IMG/VR virus record: IMGVR_UViG_3300037248_000070
Coordinates: 1-39,816 of that record
Length of the DNA: 39,816 nucleotides
Source: a virus
Direction: 5' to 3' (one strand)
The position numbers and the translations under genes were made by a program. Under the pieces are notes generated by a model. It made no database searches. It was given only the letters and a program-made list of their open reading frames with translations, and had not been told where the DNA came from. This document shows, piece after piece, positions 36,993 through 39,816 of the stretch; positions within the stretch are counted from its first letter, which is position 1, and each line of letters begins with the position of its first letter.

Positions 36993-37529
36993 TTACCTGT
37001 CAGTTGGATTTTCTGAGGATGTAGACGGTTGCTTCATGAATACGCACCAGTGCGTGTTCTTCCCGGTGTGATGTCCGAATAATGGTTTTTCCGGCGTCAG
37101 CGCCAGGATCTCTCTCACCGGAAATTGCGACTCCGACCACTTGAACACCAGCGTGCCATTGGGCTTCAGAATACGGAAGCACTCGACAAACCCTTGTCGC
37201 AACATTTCACGCCAGTTACCGTTCAGTACGCCATATTTGCGCGTCACAATCCCTCGAGCCTCTTTCCTCTGAACGTGTGGAGGATCGAACACTACGAGGT
37301 GAAAGGATTCATCCGCGAAGGGCATGGCGCTAAAGTCAGCGATGTGATCCGGGTCGACCACGATGGGATTGCGACCAACGGTTCCAGGAGTGCCCACGTC
37401 GATCGGGTGAGTCTCGCGGCGTTTGTCTATAAAGAGCGCCCGCGGGTCTTTCCGATCGAACCAGAATAGCCTCGGTCCGCAGCAAGCATCTAGAATTGGC
37501 GGCAGATCGATGGTGGCCGGCTCGATCAT
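36993..37529 (-). CDS. SAM-dependent methyltransferase with DPPH motif, 178 aa
   Basis: ILDACCGPRLFWFDRKDPRA (about 9-28) is the SAM-binding motif I region. VVFDPPH (near 74-80) is the catalytic D-P-P-(Y/F/H/W)-type motif, and ILKPNGTLVFKWSE (about 125-138) is the following strand. Such phage enzymes usually methylate DNA bases (N6-adenine or N4-cytosine), giving protection from restriction. No target-recognition domain is obvious. ATG 37529 preferred; GTG 37556 would overlap the upstream gene by 14 nt. Confidence 0.82.
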   Translation of the reverse strand: MIEPATIDLPPILDACCGPRLFWFDRKDPRALFIDKRRETHPIDVGTPGTVGRNPIVVDPDHIADFSAMPFADESFHLVVFDPPHVQRKEARGIVTRKYGVLNGNWREMLRQGFVECFRILKPNGTLVFKWSESQFPVREILALTPEKPLFGHHTGKNTHWCVFMKQPSTSSENPTDR

Positions 37530-37542
37530 TTCGTACCCGCTC

Positions 37543-37764
37543 TCATTTGTTGTCACCCGAGAGTGATGATGAAGGAAGCACGTTGCACACCGGGCACTCG
37601 ACTCCTTTGCGCACCTCAGCCACACTGATCACGATCCAGTCCGTGTCATATCCGCATGTTCGGCACTTGAGCCTCATGCAGTCGGGCCCGGCATCGTCGA
37701 TATGTAGTAGGGCACGGCGCCGCGGACGCGGCAGGGCGGGAAACATGTCAGGGATTCGTATCAT
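37543..37764 (-). CDS. Small zinc-ribbon protein, 73 aa
   Basis: LKCRTCGYDTDWIV and ECPVCNVLP supply two CxxC pairs 20 residues apart, a standard phage zinc ribbon. The N-terminal region is basic and Pro-rich. Coupled upstream by ATGA and lying just before the methyltransferase gene. Role unknown. Confidence 0.72.
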   Translation of the reverse strand: MIRIPDMFPALPRPRRRALLHIDDAGPDCMRLKCRTCGYDTDWIVISVAEVRKGVECPVCNVLPSSSLSGDNK

Positions 37765-37955
37765 GGCTTCTCGGAGTGCTGTTCAGAGAAGCATGCGCTC
37801 AGCTCCTCGGCCGTTACGTTAGATTCGCCAGCCAGGATCTTGCGCTTACACATCGCTTGGATGGCCTCTATAGCGGCCTTCATCCTCGCGTATTCCGCGC
37901 GGCGCATTCCTTCGCGCTCTAGCCGGTCACGAATTGCGCGCCGCCTAACGCTCAT
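37761..37955 (-). CDS. Small basic helical protein, 64 aa
   Basis: An Arg-rich amphipathic helical sequence (SVRRRAIRDRLEREGMRRAE) with ITAEEL-like end (TAEELSACFSEQH). ATG lies 11 nt inside the upstream gene. No family is recognised; nucleic-acid binding is possible from charge only. Confidence 0.55.
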   Translation of the reverse strand: MSVRRRAIRDRLEREGMRRAEYARMKAAIEAIQAMCKRKILAGESNVTAEELSACFSEQHSEKP

Positions 37956-38214
37956 CGGGCTTGCCCAACTGTTTCTCTAGGCGCTGGATTCGTTCATAGA
38001 GAAGGATCGCGAGTTCCGATGCGGCGAACCCGCCCCGCTCGCAAAGCCGCTCGTGCGATTGATTGCCGTGCCCCTGAGCGGCGTATTCCTTCCATGCCTC
38101 GCGTGAAACATCCCAAGGAACGTCTTTTTCCATGTGCGTCTGGATTGGCGCAGTCTTCAATTCAACGTTGAAGAGCCCATCTTTCCAAACACCGTTGATT
38201 AGGTAGTACTGCAT
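37945..38214 (-). CDS. Hypothetical protein, 89 aa
   Basis: A beta-like N-terminus (MQYYLINGVWKDGLFNVELK), a polar middle with SHERLCERGGFAASELAILL, and a terminal helix that could be a coiled coil (YERIQRLEKQLG). No family is recognised. 4 nt after the DUF1643 gene. Confidence 0.6.
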   Translation of the reverse strand: MQYYLINGVWKDGLFNVELKTAPIQTHMEKDVPWDVSREAWKEYAAQGHGNQSHERLCERGGFAASELAILLYERIQRLEKQLGKPDER

Positions 38215-38218
38215 GACG

Positions 38219-38716
38219 CTAAGACTCGCTCAATGGTGACCATCTGACGAGTTGCGTGTCATAGCCGAGCATTAGCGGATGCAGCGGATCGCCAGACTTT
38301 GTTAGGCCGAATACATGTACCGGCTTGCCGGATGCCAATAGCACCCGCGTCAGCGCACCCAGCCGGGGGCGCAAAGCAAGCGGCAGCTTTGAGCGATTGC
38401 CCCAGCAGGGCACCAACAAGTCAGCATCAGCTACAATTTGCCGAATGTGCTGCTCGTTCTCAGGGCCTACGGGATCAGCCGCCCTCGACAGGGCGCGCAC
38501 GTCGGTCGCGCGAAAGGCAAACGGATTACCAGCGATGTACTTGCGCGCGCTCATGCGGAAGGCAAATCCGCGCCACTTCATTGTGGTTTGATCCTCGACT
38601 TCCGCGCCAGCCGTCGAGGGATTAACACCGAAGTAGGCCACGACGATACCGTGCTCGGCCAGCACTCGCTCCAAGCGATAGCGGTACTGGCCACACATGC
38701 TTATGATCGCGCTCAT
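38219..38716 (-). CDS. DUF1643 family protein, 165 aa
   Basis: The signature is clear: YRYRLERVLAEHGIVVAYFG then NPSTAGAEVEDQTT, NPFAFRATDVRALSRAADPV with GPENE, CWGNRSK, and GLTKSGDPLHPLML. DUF1643 is a conserved single-domain family of unknown biochemical function in bacteria and phages. Full length, no broken motif. ATG overlaps the previous stop (ATGA). It is within the leftward operon with the methyltransferase and may belong to DNA modification or nucleotide metabolism; that is speculative. Confidence 0.85.
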   Translation of the reverse strand: MSAIISMCGQYRYRLERVLAEHGIVVAYFGVNPSTAGAEVEDQTTMKWRGFAFRMSARKYIAGNPFAFRATDVRALSRAADPVGPENEQHIRQIVADADLLVPCWGNRSKLPLALRPRLGALTRVLLASGKPVHVFGLTKSGDPLHPLMLGYDTQLVRWSPLSES

Positions 38717-38991
38717 TGCTTATCGTCCCCGTTCTCCGGTTTCACCTCAGCAGCACAGTTGCAACTACCGCCGCGACGCGCGGCACAGCCGATGCCGTGA
38801 TAAGGCTCTGTCGGTTCCTCCGGTCGTATTGGCTCACAATGCGGGCAGATTGTTCTGACAGGCACCGTATGAGTTCCGATGGTCATCGTGAACGACATTC
38901 CCTTGTGCTTTTCGCAGAGCACAGGCCCTGCGGTGCCATTGACCTCGGGTGACAATTTCGAGGCAACGGAAAAGGGCAATACGGTGATCAT
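38713..38991 (-). CDS. Hypothetical cysteine-rich protein, 92 aa
   Basis: Cysteines at CEKH (26), CPHC (49-52), GCAA (69) and SCNC (76-78), with His residues, suggest metal binding. A beta-rich central part (GMSFTMTIGTHTVPVRTICP). Coupled by ATGA on both sides. No family is recognised. Confidence 0.6.
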   Translation of the reverse strand: MITVLPFSVASKLSPEVNGTAGPVLCEKHKGMSFTMTIGTHTVPVRTICPHCEPIRPEEPTEPYHGIGCAARRGGSCNCAAEVKPENGDDKQ

Positions 38992-39269
38992 GATGGCGAT
39001 ACCTCCACCTCACGAGCCAACTTGAGATCCTGCAGGAGCGCCGCGCGCTCATTAGCGATTCTCTCGAGCTCCAGACCGGCGCGCCTCTCGATCGTCTTCT
39101 GCTCCAGATCCAGGGCATTCAGCCGTTCGGCCGATGGCGCTAGTTGGAAATCCACATCGACAGTGACACTCAGGCGCTGATACTGGCTGTCGTTCCAATC
39201 GTTGGCGTTCAAGACACAGACCTGACTGTGCGCGCGGTACAGCGCCAGGCGACGTTTTTCGGTGGACAT
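38988..39269 (-). CDS. Hypothetical coiled-coil protein, 93 aa
   Basis: The ATG that overlaps the pentapeptide gene stop (TGATG) is chosen. The first 50 residues are mixed (STEKRRLALYRAHSQVCVLN), and about 55-90 form a charged helix (LNALDLEQKTIERRAGLELE) likely to be a coiled coil. No family is recognised. Confidence 0.6.
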   Translation of the reverse strand: MSTEKRRLALYRAHSQVCVLNANDWNDSQYQRLSVTVDVDFQLAPSAERLNALDLEQKTIERRAGLELERIANERAALLQDLKLAREVEVSPS

Positions 39270-39816
39270 CACGCGACTTCCTTTGGGCCGAATGCGCCGC
39301 GCATCGCGAAGAGCCATTCGTCAATCCACTGCACCACCAGGGCGCTATGCTGATTTGCATCAGGCTTGTCGCCCTGATTGATTGACAGGAAAAATCTCTC
39401 GATGGGGCGGGACGCGTTCGGTCGCAACACTCCCATCGAGTGGTAGTCCACGCCGCGCACATTGGCCAGCGTACCCACCAAGCACGCGCATGATCCTGAG
39501 TATGCCGAGCCATTGACTCGACCCTCAATCAGGGCGGCACGGAGTCCCTCGACTTCTCTGGGCGCGGCCGACAATACCGCCCATAGATCATCTCGGATTA
39601 CGCTCAGGTTGGCCCCGCGCAGGTTGGCCTCGCTCAGGTTGGCCGCGCTCAGGTCGGCCGCGCGCAGGTTGGCCCCGCGCAGGTTGGCCTCGCTCAGGTT
39701 GGCCTCGCTCAGGTTGGCCTCGCTCAGGTCGGCCGCGCTCAGGTTGGCCTCGCTCAGGTTGGCCTCGCTCAGGTTGGCCCCGCGCAGGTTGGCCTCGCTC
39801 AGGTCGGCCGCGCTCA
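39269..39816 (-). CDS. Pentapeptide-repeat protein, C-terminal part (joins 305..1 across the circular junction)
   Basis: Reading leftwards from the join, pentapeptides end at 39602, and a 110-residue C-terminal domain follows ([39 protein letters not shown], then [15 protein letters not shown] and [12 protein letters not shown]). This tail is recurrent in phage pentapeptide proteins; a CxC pair is present. Bases 39738-39816 duplicate 1-79 and should be counted once. The stop overlaps the next gene as TGATG. Confidence 0.85.
   Translation of the reverse strand, partial: SAADLSEANLRGANLSEANLSEANLSAADLSEANLSEANLSEANLRGANLRAADLSAANLSEANLRGANLSVIRDDLWAVLSAAPREVEGLRAALIEGRVNGSAYSGSCACLVGTLANVRGVDYHSMGVLRPNASRPIERFFLSINQGDKPDANQHSALVVQWIDEWLFAMRGAFGPKEVA
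39602..39816. repeat. Tandem 15-bp repeats encoding pentapeptides (right segment) and right copy of the terminal repeat
   Basis: Continuation of the same array: 9 units up to 39737, then the 79-bp copy of the first bases of the window. Across the join the array has 21 units. Variants differ at two or three positions only, changing SE/RG/SA in the pentapeptide. Confidence 0.95.

Noticed and set aside
1-39816. Integrase, attachment site, CI repressor or plasmid partition genes
   Set aside because: Looked for and not seen; a Cro-like HTH alone does not establish lysogeny.

Overview
The window is an essentially complete genome of a tailed double-stranded DNA phage with a short-tailed (P22-like) virion gene set. 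Recognisable modules are large terminase, portal, scaffold-like protein, HK97-type coat, a gp4-like adaptor, a gp10-like tail hub, ejection-type proteins, an S74-chaperoned protein, fibre proteins with Gly-rich tips, GH24 lysozyme and a GTA-type 3TM holin. The first 79 bases are identical to the last 79, both inside one tandem-repeat gene. Collapsing that overlap gives a 39,737-bp circle in which the gene reads through in frame, so the molecule is probably circular or circularly permuted and the sequence ends are an assembly break. The host is probably a proteobacterium: the DNA is GC-rich, and a UrcA-family secreted protein and a CsrA homologue are present. I cannot name the host. No integrase, partition gene, tRNA or CRISPR array was seen.

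Layout. (1) A control region at about 4500-4590 carries two divergent sigma70-like promoters and short repeated operator-like words. (2) Leftwards from it, one tightly coupled minus-strand operon runs from 4430 through base 1 and the circular join to about 36.8 kb. It encodes a DUF6948-like protein, a Gly-Asp repeat protein built on a hexanucleotide array, a phage CsrA, a PD-(D/E)XK exonuclease with an altered active site, a probable DNA-binding partner, a pentapeptide-repeat protein, a DUF1643 protein, zinc-ribbon proteins and a DPPH methyltransferase. It ends in a truncated Gp49-like micro-gene. (3) Rightwards come a Cro-like regulator with its own terminator, then a replication operon at 5.2-8.2 kb (lambda-O-like initiator with a possible internal origin, LuxR-type HTH, small zinc proteins, VRR-NUC-like nuclease), then a UrcA moron. 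(4) From about 8.85 to 36.7 kb lies the packaging, virion and lysis operon, closed by a rho-independent terminator at about 36.82 kb.

The least ordinary content is as follows. A 646-aa fusion of a GT8-like glycosyltransferase, a DUF115/MptE-like domain and a class I methyltransferase sits inside the capsid operon, preceded by a strongly structured RNA leader. A Tad2-like (DUF2829) anti-Thoeris candidate lies between terminase and portal. The phage CsrA is encoded just downstream, on the same transcript, of an RNA array with about 22 GGA triplets, which could be a CsrA sponge. The exonuclease has glycine where the second catalytic acid is expected. Two unlinked Gly-rich adhesin-type genes are present.

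Calls rest on reading motifs by eye. Family names come from remembered signatures and have not been confirmed by database search.
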